Source of the DNA: Bdellovibrio sp. UBA4095
GTDB taxonomy: Bacteria > Bdellovibrionota > Bdellovibrionia > Bdellovibrionales > Bdellovibrionaceae
Direction: 5' to 3'
Assembly: GCA_002381805.1 (NCBI GenBank)
Contig: DFXZ01000004.1
Coordinates: 868,001 to 932,000, forward strand
DNA: 64,000 nt
Below are positions 8,380 through 17,268 of this stretch, in pieces (position 1 is the first letter of the stretch; each line of letters opens with the position of its first letter). Below the pieces are notes generated by a model. That model made no database searches. It saw nothing but the letters and a program-made list of their open reading frames with translations, and was not told the DNA's origin. Position numbers and translations under genes: made by a program.

Positions 8380-8784
8380 ATGAGTACACAGCCTCGGCTT
8401 TTAATTACAGATCAAGACTTTCATCGTTTGACAGCATTGGTTTCTCAAATAGATGGGCCCCAAGCGGACGCTTTGGATGAAGAGCTCTCAAGAGCGGATG
8501 TCGTTTCGCACAGAGAAATTCCTTCCGATGTGGTGACGATGAATTCACGGGTTAGATTTCTCGACGAAACGAATCATCATGAAAGTGAACTGACGCTGGT
8601 TTATCCTCAGGATGCCAGATTGGAAGATAATAGAATATCGATTTTGGCGCCCGTCGGCGTCGCCTTATTGGGTTTAAAAGTCGGGGAGACCATTGATTGG
8701 AAAATGCCGAATGGAGCACTTAAAAAGCTCAAGGTTTTGCAAATCGAATTTCAACCAGAAGCTTCGGGGCAGTTTGACCTTTAG
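8380..8784 (+). CDS. rnk: Rnk-like GreA/GreB-fold regulator of RNA polymerase
   Basis: A 134-residue protein with the Rnk layout: a short N-terminal coiled region (PRLLITDQDFHRLTALV) and a C-terminal FKBP-like GreA/B domain (VVTMNSRVRFLDE, ELTLVYPQDA, ISILAPVGVALLGLKVGET). Rnk proteins bind RNA polymerase without the catalytic acidic tip of GreA; the short N-terminal region here cannot form the full GreA hairpin. ATG at 8380 follows AAGGAG. It stands alone between the binding lipoprotein and hmgA. Confidence 0.88.
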   Translation: MSTQPRLLITDQDFHRLTALVSQIDGPQADALDEELSRADVVSHREIPSDVVTMNSRVRFLDETNHHESELTLVYPQDARLEDNRISILAPVGVALLGLKVGETIDWKMPNGALKKLKVLQIEFQPEASGQFDL

Positions 8785-8867
8785 TATGATGCGAAGCGAT
8801 TGTCAGTCTGGGGGGATGGCGGCCTCTCAGATTGACTTCTGGATCAGAAACCTGATTAGCTTTGTAA

Positions 8868-10151
8868 ATGGAATTAAATTATCTATCCGGGTTCGGAAAT
8901 CACTTTTCATCAGAAGCACGTCCTCAGGCATTACCGCTCGATCAAAACTCTCCTCAGAAAACTCAGTACGGGCTTTATCCCGAACAACTGAGCGGATCTG
9001 CGTTCACCGCTCCTCGTACTAGCAACTTATATTCCTGGCTCTATCGAATTCGACCTTCAGTAATGCATAAGCCTTTCACTCCATTAAAGGAACTGACTGC
9101 GAAAACCTTTACTAAGCCAGAGCATACGAATCCCAATCAGATGCGTTGGAACCCTCTGCCGCCAACCAATGCAACAGTTTCTTTTGTTGAAGGGATTAAA
9201 ACGGTCTGTGGTAACGGCGGGCCGGCAGAGCTGCAAGGCTTGCATGTCCATCTTTATCGAATCAATCAAGCTATGGGAGACAAGTTCTTTATGAATGCCG
9301 ATGGGGACTTCTTGTTTGTACTGCAAGCAGGGGCAGTCCAATTTAAGACAGAGTTCGGTGTTATAGCAGCGGAGCCAGGGGAAATTGTAGTGATTCCTCG
9401 CGGTATGAAATTTCAAGTGAATCCCGTTGCTGACGTCTGTACAGGTTATATCGCTGAAAACTTTGGTGCGCCTTTCAGACTGCCAGAACTGGGGCCTATC
9501 GGCGCCAATGGCCTTGCTCATCGACGCCACTTTTTAAGTCCCGTTGCAGCTTTCGATGATGTCGAGGGGGATTTCGAGATCATTGGTAAATTCTCGGGTC
9601 AACTATGGTCCGCGAAGGTGGGTCATTCTCCACTTGATGTGGTGGCTTGGCATGGTAACTATGTGCCATATAAGTATGACCTTAGAAAATTCAATACAAT
9701 TAATACTGTCAGTTTCGATCATCCGGATCCGTCGATTTTTACTGTCCTGACGTCTCCTAGTGACACGCCAGGAGTGGCAAATCTGGATTTTGCCATATTT
9801 CCTCCGCGCTGGATGGTGGCAGAGCATACTTTTAGGCCACCTTACTTTCATCGCAATTGCATGAGTGAATACATGGGTCTTGTCTATGGTGTCTATGATG
9901 CCAAGACCGCAGGCGGATTCGTACCGGGCGGGGGAAGTTTACATAATGTGTACTCGGCCCACGGACCTGATAGCGAGTCATTTGAGCAGGCGACTAATGC
10001 TGACTTAAAGCCACACAAGCTGGAAAGCACCCTGGCCTTTATGTTTGAATGCCGTCTTCCCTACAAGGTCACTGATTTTGCTCAGCAGGATGGATTTCTG
10101 CAGAAGGACTATCAGGATTGTTGGCAGAATTTCGAGAAGCATTACAAGTAG
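8868..10151 (+). CDS. hmgA: Homogentisate 1,2-dioxygenase
   Basis: Opens the aromatic ring of homogentisate to maleylacetoacetate, using Fe(II), in tyrosine and phenylalanine catabolism. The 427-residue length is normal. It begins with the family signature LSGFGNHFSSEARPQALP and contains the iron-site region PPYFHRNCMSEYMGLVYG with EYMG, plus GGSLHNVYSAHGPD near residue 365 supplying a further histidine. Start is ATG at 8868; the Shine-Dalgarno is weak. No hppD or maleylacetoacetate isomerase is adjacent; a FAH-family gene lies 7.8 kb upstream. Confidence 0.96.
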   Translation: MELNYLSGFGNHFSSEARPQALPLDQNSPQKTQYGLYPEQLSGSAFTAPRTSNLYSWLYRIRPSVMHKPFTPLKELTAKTFTKPEHTNPNQMRWNPLPPTNATVSFVEGIKTVCGNGGPAELQGLHVHLYRINQAMGDKFFMNADGDFLFVLQAGAVQFKTEFGVIAAEPGEIVVIPRGMKFQVNPVADVCTGYIAENFGAPFRLPELGPIGANGLAHRRHFLSPVAAFDDVEGDFEIIGKFSGQLWSAKVGHSPLDVVAWHGNYVPYKYDLRKFNTINTVSFDHPDPSIFTVLTSPSDTPGVANLDFAIFPPRWMVAEHTFRPPYFHRNCMSEYMGLVYGVYDAKTAGGFVPGGGSLHNVYSAHGPDSESFEQATNADLKPHKLESTLAFMFECRLPYKVTDFAQQDGFLQKDYQDCWQNFEKHYK

Positions 10152-10171
10152 TTTGGACGATCTGAAGTTTG

Positions 10172-10196
10172 GCAACAAATTGTTGCGAGGCCTCGC
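10172..10196. promoter_or_regulatory. Two overlapping palindromes upstream of cydA
   Basis: GCAACAAATTGTTGC (10172-10186) is a perfect inverted repeat with a single central base; it shares two bases with a second perfect palindrome GCGAGGCCTCGC (10185-10196). Both lie between the hmgA stop and the cydA start. The lack of a loop and of a following T-run argues for protein operators rather than a terminator. Confidence 0.5.
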
Positions 10197-10244
10197 TTCT
10201 TTGAACAATCACGACTATTCTCTAAAAAGTTGATCGGAGGAGTC

Positions 10245-11561
10245 GTGGACGACCTATTAGCCGCTCGGCTAAGCATGGGCTTTTCATTGGGTTTCCATAT
10301 CATATTTGCAGCGGTTGGAATGGTTATGCCATTTCTAATGGCGACTGCACATTTTCTTTATTTGAAAAAGAAAAATCCCGAAGATTTAGAACTGACCAAG
10401 TTGTGGATGAAAGGGGTTGCGATTCTTTTTGCCATTGGTGCAGTGTCAGGAACGGTTCTTTCATTTGAGCTGGGATTGTTATGGCCTGGATTTATGAAGC
10501 ATGCGGGACCCATTTTTGGAATGCCCTTTTCCTGGGAAGGAACGGCATTCTTTTTAGAAGCCATCGCAATTGGACTTTTTCTGTATGGCTGGAATCGCAT
10601 GCACCCTTGGGTTCATTGGGGTTCTGGTTTAATTGTTGGTATTTCCGGCTTTGCCTCTGGAATATTCGTTCTTGCTGCGAACAGTTGGATGAATGCTCCG
10701 GCAGGATTCGACTGGGTCGACGGCAAGGCAACGAATATCGATCCTGTGGCTGCCATGTTTAATGAAGCCTGGTTGCATCAAACTATGCACATGCAAGCGG
10801 CCGCATTGCAGGCAGTGGGATATGCCGTTGCTGGAATTCACGCGTTTCTTTTACTGAGGAATCGATCCTCCGCTTTGCATTTGCGCGCATTAAAGATCGC
10901 GATGGTATTCGCGGTCGTTTCCTCGTTAGTTCAACCAATAATCGGTCACTATGCCGCTCAACGAGTGGCTGTTCTGCAGCCGGCAAAGTTGGCGGCGATG
11001 GAAGGTCACTTCCAGACTTCCTCAAATGTGCCTCTTTATATCGGAGGAATTCCCGATGTTGAAAAGCAAGAAATGAATTGGGGTGTAGCGATCCCCGGAG
11101 CGTTAAGTTTTTTAGCTTTTAATGACACTGCCGCAGAAGTTAAGGGGCTGGATCAGTTCCCCAAAGAAGAGTGGCCTCCTGTTGTGACGGTACATCTGGC
11201 ATTTCAGCTAATGGTTGCCCTGGGCAGTTTCATGGCTTTGCTCAGTGTGATTTATCTTTGGCTTTGGAAAAAAAAGGTCGCTTTACCGATTTGGTTCCTT
11301 AAGACTCTGGTATTTTCTGCGCCACTGGGCTTTGTGGCAATTGAAGCTGGGTGGATTGTCACTGAAGTGGGAAGGCAGCCGTGGATCATCTATGGGATTC
11401 TAAAAACCGCAGATTCGGTGACTCCCGTTCCAGGCATGATCTTTCATTTCTATTTCTTCTTAGTCCTTTATCTACTTCTGTCGGTGATCACGCTTTGGTT
11501 GTTTAAAAGACAGATCCAGGTGGCAGAGCAAGCAGTCCAAGCAGCTCGAGGTAAGCCATGA
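10245..11561 (+). CDS. cydA: Cytochrome bd-type quinol oxidase subunit I
   Basis: Catalytic subunit of the high-affinity terminal oxidase, in the inner membrane; oxidises quinol and holds hemes b558, b595 and d. About nine transmembrane helices, with the heme-ligand region RLSMGFSLGFHIIFA, the GWIVTEVGRQPWIIYG signature (about residue 375) and AMFNEAWLHQTMHMQAAA. At 438 residues it is the short Q-loop (CioA-like) type. I choose GTG at 10245, just after GGAGGA, over TTG at 10230, which has no ribosome-binding site. It overlaps cydB by four bases. Confidence 0.94.
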   Translation: MDDLLAARLSMGFSLGFHIIFAAVGMVMPFLMATAHFLYLKKKNPEDLELTKLWMKGVAILFAIGAVSGTVLSFELGLLWPGFMKHAGPIFGMPFSWEGTAFFLEAIAIGLFLYGWNRMHPWVHWGSGLIVGISGFASGIFVLAANSWMNAPAGFDWVDGKATNIDPVAAMFNEAWLHQTMHMQAAALQAVGYAVAGIHAFLLLRNRSSALHLRALKIAMVFAVVSSLVQPIIGHYAAQRVAVLQPAKLAAMEGHFQTSSNVPLYIGGIPDVEKQEMNWGVAIPGALSFLAFNDTAAEVKGLDQFPKEEWPPVVTVHLAFQLMVALGSFMALLSVIYLWLWKKKVALPIWFLKTLVFSAPLGFVAIEAGWIVTEVGRQPWIIYGILKTADSVTPVPGMIFHFYFFLVLYLLLSVITLWLFKRQIQVAEQAVQAARGKP

Positions 11562-12550
11562 TCGAGATACTCATTTTTTTTGTTGCAGCTTCGTTGCTTC
11601 TTTACATTGTCTTGGGTGGCGCCGACTACGGCGCCGGAATTCTGGAACTCTTCCCAACAGATTACAAGGAAGAGCAAAGAAAAATCATCAACAATGCGAT
11701 GGGCCCGGTTTGGGAAGCCAATCACATGTGGTTGATTCTTATTGTTGTGATTCTATTTATGGGTTTTCCATTAATATTCAATCTGGTGATGGTTTCTTTA
11801 CACATTCCTATGGTGGCTTTGCTTTTGGGAATCGTTGTGCGTGGAACGGCTTTTACATTTAGGCACTATGATGCCGTTACAGAGCCGCGATCTCAGAATT
11901 TTTACTCTTACCTTTTTGGTTACTCCAGTCTTTGGACGTCCTTTTGGTTGGGAGTCATTGGAGCAAGCTTAGACAGGGGCAGAATAGATCCAGAAGCCAC
12001 AGACTTTTTCTTGGCTTATGTGTCTCCATGGTGGGGATTGTTTCCAGTCTCGATGGGGATATTCGTATGCTGTATTTTTACTTTTTTGGCCAGCGTCTAT
12101 CTTATTGGCGAAACCGATCGTCCCGCTTTGCGCACGCTTTTCCGTAAGCGAGCTTTTGTCCTGAATATCGCGATGGTTGTTTCTGGCATTCTGGTTTTTG
12201 TCGCCTCCTATATGGAAGGGACAGATTTGCTCAGTAAATTCTGGAGCCATCAGTTTGCTTTCGTGTTTGTTTCCCTTGTTGTCGCCCTCTTCGTCGTCCT
12301 TTGGATCGTTGCAATCAAGCGAAGGCCACTGGCTGCAAGGATTGTCGCAGCAACACAAGCTGGAGTGATCATGGCGGGATGGTTTTGGGTGAATGCTCCA
12401 GTTGTCTTAACTTTAAAATCCGGTCCATTAAGTTTCTATGATGCCGCAGCTCCTGCCGCAACTTTGCGGCAACTGGTCCTGGCATTGTTAATTGGAAGCC
12501 TTGTAATATTCCCGAGCTTGTTTTACTTGCTGCGAATCTTTAAGAAATAA
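11558..12550 (+). CDS. cydB: Cytochrome bd-type quinol oxidase subunit II
   Basis: Membrane partner of CydA, about eight to nine helices. The N-terminal LLYIVLGGADYGAGILELF and GPVWEANHMWLILIVVILF match the CydB signature (GxDxG and WExNHxW). Length 330 is usual. ATGA overlap with cydA indicates translational coupling. No cydX-like small ORF and no cydCD transporter genes follow. Confidence 0.94.
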   Translation: MIEILIFFVAASLLLYIVLGGADYGAGILELFPTDYKEEQRKIINNAMGPVWEANHMWLILIVVILFMGFPLIFNLVMVSLHIPMVALLLGIVVRGTAFTFRHYDAVTEPRSQNFYSYLFGYSSLWTSFWLGVIGASLDRGRIDPEATDFFLAYVSPWWGLFPVSMGIFVCCIFTFLASVYLIGETDRPALRTLFRKRAFVLNIAMVVSGILVFVASYMEGTDLLSKFWSHQFAFVFVSLVVALFVVLWIVAIKRRPLAARIVAATQAGVIMAGWFWVNAPVVLTLKSGPLSFYDAAAPAATLRQLVLALLIGSLVIFPSLFYLLRIFKK

Positions 12551-12654
12551 TACCCAGCGTGAGGCAAAATTTCTGTCTCTGCAATTGTCATCTTCGCCAA
12601 TTGGCCACTGGGGCGCATGCATCCTTCTTGCTAGGAAGATTAGAGGAGGTTGGT

Positions 12655-12975
12655 ATGGAAACTAAGAAAACTCAGTTTAAAGAAGTCCCGCCGTCAGCGG
12701 AGGAAACTTTGAATGAAAACTTATCGGCAAGGCCCGGCAAGATACCCGAATTTTCAGGAAATGCAGAGTCCGAGATGAAGGGCTCCGATGTAGAGTTCGG
12801 AGAAATGAATCTCGAGGACGCCAAAGAATCTGGATATACCGATGAGGAAGGCAATGCGATTTCGCTCGCTAAAAAGGATCGTAAGGGATCACCGACCGGC
12901 GCATTTACGGATATTGGTGCGGGTCGGTCATCCGCAGTTAGAAGCAGAGACTCGCGATCTCCGGGACATCGATAA
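12655..12975 (+). CDS. Acidic, probably disordered protein of unknown function
   Basis: A 106-residue hydrophilic protein with no membrane segment. Residues 1-60 are rich in Glu, Ser, Asn and Pro; a short motif EFGEMNLEDAKESGYTDEEG is followed by a basic Ser/Arg tail (GRSSAVRSRDSRSPGHR). I do not recognise the family. ATG at 12655 is set by GAGGAGG seven bases before; the frame is open 96 bases further upstream, but that part has no ribosome-binding site. It converges on the LuxR-type regulator gene with a 14-base gap. Confidence 0.6.
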   Translation: METKKTQFKEVPPSAEETLNENLSARPGKIPEFSGNAESEMKGSDVEFGEMNLEDAKESGYTDEEGNAISLAKKDRKGSPTGAFTDIGAGRSSAVRSRDSRSPGHR

Positions 12976-12989
12976 ATTGATTAACAGCT

Positions 12990-13511
12990 TTAGCGACGGA
13001 CCCGGGCAAGGCGAACGGCTTCAGGTAGTTTTTTATAAATGTTATTTAAGTGAGTTTTCAGCGTCGACTTGGAAATGAAAAGCTCTTCGGCGATGGCAGA
13101 ATTCGTCATACCTTTCATAACCATAGTCATGATGCGGGTTTCACTTTTAGTGAGGCCGCGCTCTGCAAAATACTCTTCCTGTTTTTTGAGTTTCTCTGGC
13201 GTGTCGTCGAGCGGATAAAGCAGAGTCGTAATACATTCGCCATCGTTTAGGATAAGAGCATCTAATTTTTTTCCGTCGATATCAATCGACTTGAAAAGTT
13301 TCATGCCATCAGCAACGGGAGCGCTTTCGAGGATGTTTTGGCATAAAGAAGCGCAGACAGTTTCGCAGACTTGTCCGGCTCTATTCCCGCAGGTCTCAAG
13401 ACACTTGTTATTTTGCGACAAAACGACCCGGTTCTGATCTTTTATACAAAGTCCCAGTTTCTTGTTCAGCTCACTAAATATGGTAAGGTCCTGTTGCTCG
13501 GGCACAAACAA
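12990..13511 (-). CDS. LuxR/GerE-type regulator with N-terminal cysteine-cluster sensor domain
   Basis: The C-terminal 60 residues are a GerE helix-turn-helix: GLTKSETRIMTMVMKGMTNS, then IAEELFISKSTLKTHLNNIY. The N-terminal 100 residues look PAS-like (LGLCIKDQNRVVLSQNNKCL) and hold five cysteines in the pattern C-x3-C-x6-C-x3-C-x3-C (about residues 39-56) plus one nearby, which could bind a metal or an Fe-S cluster or sense redox state. No receiver domain is present. The gene stands alone, divergent from the FabG-like gene, with 153 bases between. Confidence 0.85.
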   Translation of the reverse strand: MFVPEQQDLTIFSELNKKLGLCIKDQNRVVLSQNNKCLETCGNRAGQVCETVCASLCQNILESAPVADGMKLFKSIDIDGKKLDALILNDGECITTLLYPLDDTPEKLKKQEEYFAERGLTKSETRIMTMVMKGMTNSAIAEELFISKSTLKTHLNNIYKKLPEAVRLARVRR

Positions 13512-13556
13512 CTCCTTGTTATGCTGTAATTTTCGTTGATCTAGGAGTGGCTGTCT

Positions 13557-13640
13557 ATGACCCCCATCATATTTGGGGTGGACAAATTAAATTTCAACCC
13601 ATGGGTGGAGACGAGCTCTGCTTTTAAGTTGACCCATTAG
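13557..13640 (+). CDS. Possible 27-codon small ORF in the fabG leader
   Basis: ATG at 13557 lies nine bases after AGGAG and the frame stops at TAG 13638-13640, 24 bases before the FabG-like start. The peptide (MTPIIFGVDKLNF and so on) has no recognised feature. The segment also contains ACCCC and GGGGT arms that could pair. It could equally be chance. Confidence 0.2.
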   Translation: MTPIIFGVDKLNFNPWVETSSAFKLTH

Positions 13641-13664
13641 GGAATAGCTGGGGAAATAAAATTC

Positions 13665-14417
13665 ATGAGCAATATCAAGTTCGATTTTCAAAGCAAAGCA
13701 GTGATCGTGACCGGGGGAGCTTCCGGAATCGGTTTTCAAATAACCAGGTCTTACCTCGAGGCTGGAGCCAATGTCTCCATTTGGGACTATTCAGATAAGG
13801 CGCTAGAGCAAGCAAAAAGTGACCTTGCCTCATTTTCGAGCCGGTTGCATTTTGCAAAGGTGGATGTGGGCAATCGAGAATCTTGTGCGGCAGCGGCTGC
13901 GTCTGTTCCATGGCCTGTGGATATTCTTGTGAACAACGCGGGAATCACGCGTGACAAATCATTTGCAAAAATGAGCGGTGAGGAATGGGATGCCGTTATA
14001 AACACCAACTTGACGGGACTGTTTAACGTGACGAAGTCGGTCTTCGAGAAATTTAACAGCAACTCCTCTAATAAGCGGATCATCAATATCTCTAGTGTTG
14101 TTGCTTTATATGGAAACTTTGGACAAACGAACTATGTCGCTGCGAAAGCGGGAGTCATTGGTATGACCAAGACTTGGGCGAAGGAGTTCGCTCGCAAAGG
14201 CTTTACGGTTAATGCCATTGCACCAGGTTTTATTAAAACAGCCATGACCGAGGCGATGCCTGCTGAAGCTGTTGCGCAGATGGCAGCAAGAGTACCTGCT
14301 CAGCGTTTCGGAGAAGTGACCGACATCGCGAATGCATGTTTGTTCTTGTCGAGCGACGAAGCCAATTATATCAACGGGCATACATTGAGTGTTGATGCTG
14401 GCTTAGTCGTAGGCTAG
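13665..14417 (+). CDS. fabG: Short-chain dehydrogenase, 3-oxoacyl-ACP/acetoacetyl-CoA reductase type
   Basis: A 250-residue SDR with the NADP site TGGASGIGFQ (about 16-25), NNAG (about 88), catalytic Ser in INISSVVALYG, YxxxK in NYVAAKAGVIG, and the C-terminal INGHTLSVDAGLV typical of FabG/PhaB. It would reduce a 3-oxoacyl thioester with NADPH; whether on ACP (FabG) or CoA cannot be told from sequence. There are no other fatty-acid genes beside it, so it may be a secondary paralogue. ATG at 13665 follows GGGGAA. Its stop overlaps the converging helicase gene by four bases. Confidence 0.85.
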   Translation: MSNIKFDFQSKAVIVTGGASGIGFQITRSYLEAGANVSIWDYSDKALEQAKSDLASFSSRLHFAKVDVGNRESCAAAAASVPWPVDILVNNAGITRDKSFAKMSGEEWDAVINTNLTGLFNVTKSVFEKFNSNSSNKRIINISSVVALYGNFGQTNYVAAKAGVIGMTKTWAKEFARKGFTVNAIAPGFIKTAMTEAMPAEAVAQMAARVPAQRFGEVTDIANACLFLSSDEANYINGHTLSVDAGLVVG

Positions 14418-15544
14418 CGTTTTGCTTTCTGATCACTTTTCTTGGGCTTGCTAAGTTGAGTGATCAGTCGCTCATCGCGCTCGGTAACCAAATTGAAAAC
14501 TAAGCCCTTGCGACCGGCTCGGGCTGTTCGGCCTACCCGGTGAAGATAATTGTCCATCTGTTTTGGCAGGTGGAAGTTAATGACTCGGGAGATATTGTCC
14601 ATATCAAGACCGCGGCCCGCTAAATCCGTGGAAATCAAAAGACTGATTTTACCATCGCGGAATTTTTTCAGATTTGATCGTCGTTCGTTCTTATCCATTT
14701 CTCCGCGATAGACAGCGCACTCAATTCCTTTTTTCGTCATCTCGGCGGCGAGCTTGTCACACTGTTCACGGGTGTTGGTGAAAATGATGGTGCCGCCATT
14801 TACTGGCTGTGACAGTAGCTTTTCAAACAAGGGCCATCTTTTGCCATCAACGACCTTTAGATTTTTAGTGACCAAGCTGCTAACGACTTTACCACTTCCT
14901 TGGGTTCTGACGACTTCGGCATCTTTAAAAAGGTCATTGATCATTTCCTGGACGGCTGTGGAGATTGTGGCTGAAAAAAGAGCCATCTGGATATCTTTGG
15001 GGCAGGCATAATATATTTTATTAAAGTCGGGCAGGAATCCCTGGTCCATCATTTGATCGGCTTCGTCGAAGACCAACATGCGCACATCAGAAAGATCGAT
15101 CAACTCCAAATCCATAAGCTGTGTCAGGCGTCCCGGAGTCGCCAGTAAAATTTCAAACTTACCAGCGGTGTTTCTGCGGGCTTGTTCCATGGCCATGCCA
15201 CCCAAAGCTGTTCGCACCCGAAGGCGCGTATCATGAGTCAGAGTTTTAAAAACCTTGGAAACCTGTTCGCCAAGCTCTCTGGTCGGCACCATAACGATGG
15301 CTCGTGGGTTGCCTTCGGCAGTCACTGGCTGTCCCTCGTCTTCGAGAGTTTTTAGTTTTTGCAGCAAGGGAAGGGCATAGGCGAGAGTTTTGCCGCTACC
15401 GGTTTCAGAGATTCCTACGACAGATTGGCCAGACATCATCAAAGGAATGGCTTGCGATTGAATTTCTGTCGGACGCTGAAGCTTTTGAGCTTTCAGAGAT
15501 TTCAAAAGAGATGGCAAAAGTCCGAGATCAGAAAATGAATTCAT
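14414..15544 (-). CDS. DEAD-box ATP-dependent RNA helicase (RhlE-like)
   Basis: Unwinds RNA structures. All core motifs are visible in order: the Q motif region PTEIQSQAIP, motif I ETGSGKT, PTRELGEQ, TPGRL, DEAD in VFDEADQMMDQGF, SAT in LFSATIS, then IIFTNTREQ, STDLAGRGLD and HRVGRTARAG. Length 376 means a near-minimal helicase core with only a short basic tail (KPKKSDQKAKR), as in RhlE/SrmB-like proteins; the precise orthologue is not assignable. It is a single gene on the minus strand. Confidence 0.92.
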   Translation of the reverse strand: MNSFSDLGLLPSLLKSLKAQKLQRPTEIQSQAIPLMMSGQSVVGISETGSGKTLAYALPLLQKLKTLEDEGQPVTAEGNPRAIVMVPTRELGEQVSKVFKTLTHDTRLRVRTALGGMAMEQARRNTAGKFEILLATPGRLTQLMDLELIDLSDVRMLVFDEADQMMDQGFLPDFNKIYYACPKDIQMALFSATISTAVQEMINDLFKDAEVVRTQGSGKVVSSLVTKNLKVVDGKRWPLFEKLLSQPVNGGTIIFTNTREQCDKLAAEMTKKGIECAVYRGEMDKNERRSNLKKFRDGKISLLISTDLAGRGLDMDNISRVINFHLPKQMDNYLHRVGRTARAGRKGLVFNLVTERDERLITQLSKPKKSDQKAKR

Positions 15545-15688
15545 GGGGGCGTATCCTTGTTCAGAGTGACAGTCGAAGCAATGTAACCGCTTTTGCGGGC
15601 TAGCTATAGAAGAAAGCTGCGGGATCTGCAGAATCTTTCCGGATCGTAAAAGATTTACTCGTGACTGTGGGGTGTAAGATTGAATAGA

Positions 15689-15722
15689 AGCTAAAAAAGA
15701 CCCAGACGGGTCCTTTTTAGCT
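15689..15722 (-). terminator. Rho-independent terminator after the lipoprotein gene
   Basis: AGCTAAAAAAGACCC, loop AGAC, GGGTCCTTTTTAGCT: a near-perfect 15-bp inverted repeat with one mismatch. The A and T tracts flank both sides of the GC stem, so it works in either direction; it lies 26 bases past the stop of the gene at 15748-17130. Confidence 0.85.
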
Positions 15723-15747
15723 TTGGCTTTAGATAAGCAGAGACTTT

Positions 15748-17130
15748 TTACTCTTTGACTCGGCAGTTCTTAGAGTCATCAATATTGAAGAGTTTTGCCC
15801 AACCAATTACGGCGTCATCCTTTTCGAAAGTGTTTAAAAACAGAAGATCTGTCTCGAGATTTCTTGGATGTGGCTGAACGATAGATCTTTTTTCACATAC
15901 ATAAACCAAGCCACTGTCTTCATGTTTTTCCTCAATAGTTGTGCTTTGAACGAAAGTGCGCGGCGAAAATAAGAGATTTTTAAGATTCAAATTTCCAGAA
16001 TGGTCGATATCAAAAGCAACGAGAATCATACTCTCTTGATAGCCAGCCTGCTGTGTGCCCATAAGTTCAAAAGGAACCAGAGTCATAATATATGTATTTG
16101 GACTCATGTTGCTCAAATAGTGGATGGATGTTTCGTGATACGCTGTCTTGGCGTGTTGAATAACCTTCTTAGTTATAGAGTCCTTGATAGTGAAAAGAAC
16201 GAAATCAATTTTATAATTTGGAATCGTTGGATGAGCTTGGCTGCTGTATTCCCAGCTTAGCTCGCAAGCGAACGTCTTTTGCGTTTCGACGGCTTTACAA
16301 GTGCTCATAAAACGACCGCTTATTCGGGCTTTTTCAAGCGCCAACATAAGATCCTTTTGAGAGATTTCCAGATTTTCTCCTGCTATTTTGTTGTCGAATC
16401 GTTTGTCCATAAAGCCGATCTTCTTCGCCTGCTTTTCGTAACTTAGCAATGAAAGATCAGCTTCGTTTCTAAAAAACCATGCCGTCATAGCTCTTATTTT
16501 TTCATAGTCACCTTCGTTCAGTTTTCTTTTCTGTTCCGGTTGATATTGCGGCAGTTTTGCAATATTGGACGTGAATCCTTCGCATGCCTTTTCATCAGTC
16601 ATCCGCCGAACAGAGGCACAAAGATTCTCCAGCGTCTCGAAACGAGTTAGATAAACGCCCATTAGGACTTCGTGCACGAGTAGACGAGCCTTTTCGTCCT
16701 CGGTCATTTTTTCAAAAATATTGGAGTCGATCCAAACAGCGTGCTCAGTTTGAATTGCGACCTGTTGATGTCGATCAGCGGTGAACTCGATACCAAGGAC
16801 TTCCTTGGGAATAGTTTTTAGTACAATAGGAGCAAGATACCAGTTCTTCATTGCAAAGTAGTTGTAGTTAGTCGTATTTTCGGGTTCGTTGAACATCTTT
16901 TGAAGTGCTGGATTTACTCTGTTTTTGACGAGATCCATATCCATTGGATTTATCAGATGACTTTCAAGCATCTTAAAGTTGATGGCATTGCCTCCGCCGC
17001 CGTCTCCGGTTCCCATTTCTTGAAGTTGGGGGGCAAGGGGTGACTTGTTAGTACCTTGTCCAGAACCTGAGCAGGCTGACAAAAATTGGCAAGCAACGAC
17101 TAGTGAAAGTATCGCGAATTGGGGTTTCAT
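15748..17130 (-). CDS. Secreted lipoprotein of unknown function
   Basis: A 460-residue protein with a lipoprotein signal (FAILSLVVACQFLSAC, cysteine about residue 20), a Gly/Ser-rich linker (TGDGGGGNAINF), then a mixed alpha/beta region. The only motif of note is LLVHEVLMGVYLTRFETL near residue 150; it has HE but not the second histidine of HExxH, so a protease is not supported. The rest (TFACELSWEYSS and similar) looks like beta-sheet. ATG at 17130 follows AGGAG by nine bases. I do not recognise the family; it may be an envelope protein of predatory bacteria. Confidence 0.75.
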   Translation of the reverse strand: MKPQFAILSLVVACQFLSACSGSGQGTNKSPLAPQLQEMGTGDGGGGNAINFKMLESHLINPMDMDLVKNRVNPALQKMFNEPENTTNYNYFAMKNWYLAPIVLKTIPKEVLGIEFTADRHQQVAIQTEHAVWIDSNIFEKMTEDEKARLLVHEVLMGVYLTRFETLENLCASVRRMTDEKACEGFTSNIAKLPQYQPEQKRKLNEGDYEKIRAMTAWFFRNEADLSLLSYEKQAKKIGFMDKRFDNKIAGENLEISQKDLMLALEKARISGRFMSTCKAVETQKTFACELSWEYSSQAHPTIPNYKIDFVLFTIKDSITKKVIQHAKTAYHETSIHYLSNMSPNTYIMTLVPFELMGTQQAGYQESMILVAFDIDHSGNLNLKNLLFSPRTFVQSTTIEEKHEDSGLVYVCEKRSIVQPHPRNLETDLLFLNTFEKDDAVIGWAKLFNIDDSKNCRVKE

Positions 17131-17268
17131 ATATTATGACTCCTGTAAGTGTTTTAGTTTCAATAATGGGACCAGTTAACGAGGCTTATAATACCGCCAT
17201 TAAAACTTTCTTCCAGATCACTGTGGTAAATAGTAACGTTTAAAATTTACTTATGATAAAATTTGAAA

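Noticed and set aside
9084..9530. 148-residue ORF on the minus strand opposite hmgA
   Set aside because: It lies wholly inside hmgA, has no ribosome-binding site and no recognisable domain.
12551..12654. CydX-like small gene or N-terminal extension of the acidic protein after cydB
   Set aside because: No short ORF with a TM helix and ribosome-binding site is there; the in-frame extension from 12559 has no Shine-Dalgarno.
15748..17130. Zinc protease call for the 460-residue lipoprotein
   Set aside because: The HEVLMG sequence lacks the second histidine of HExxH.
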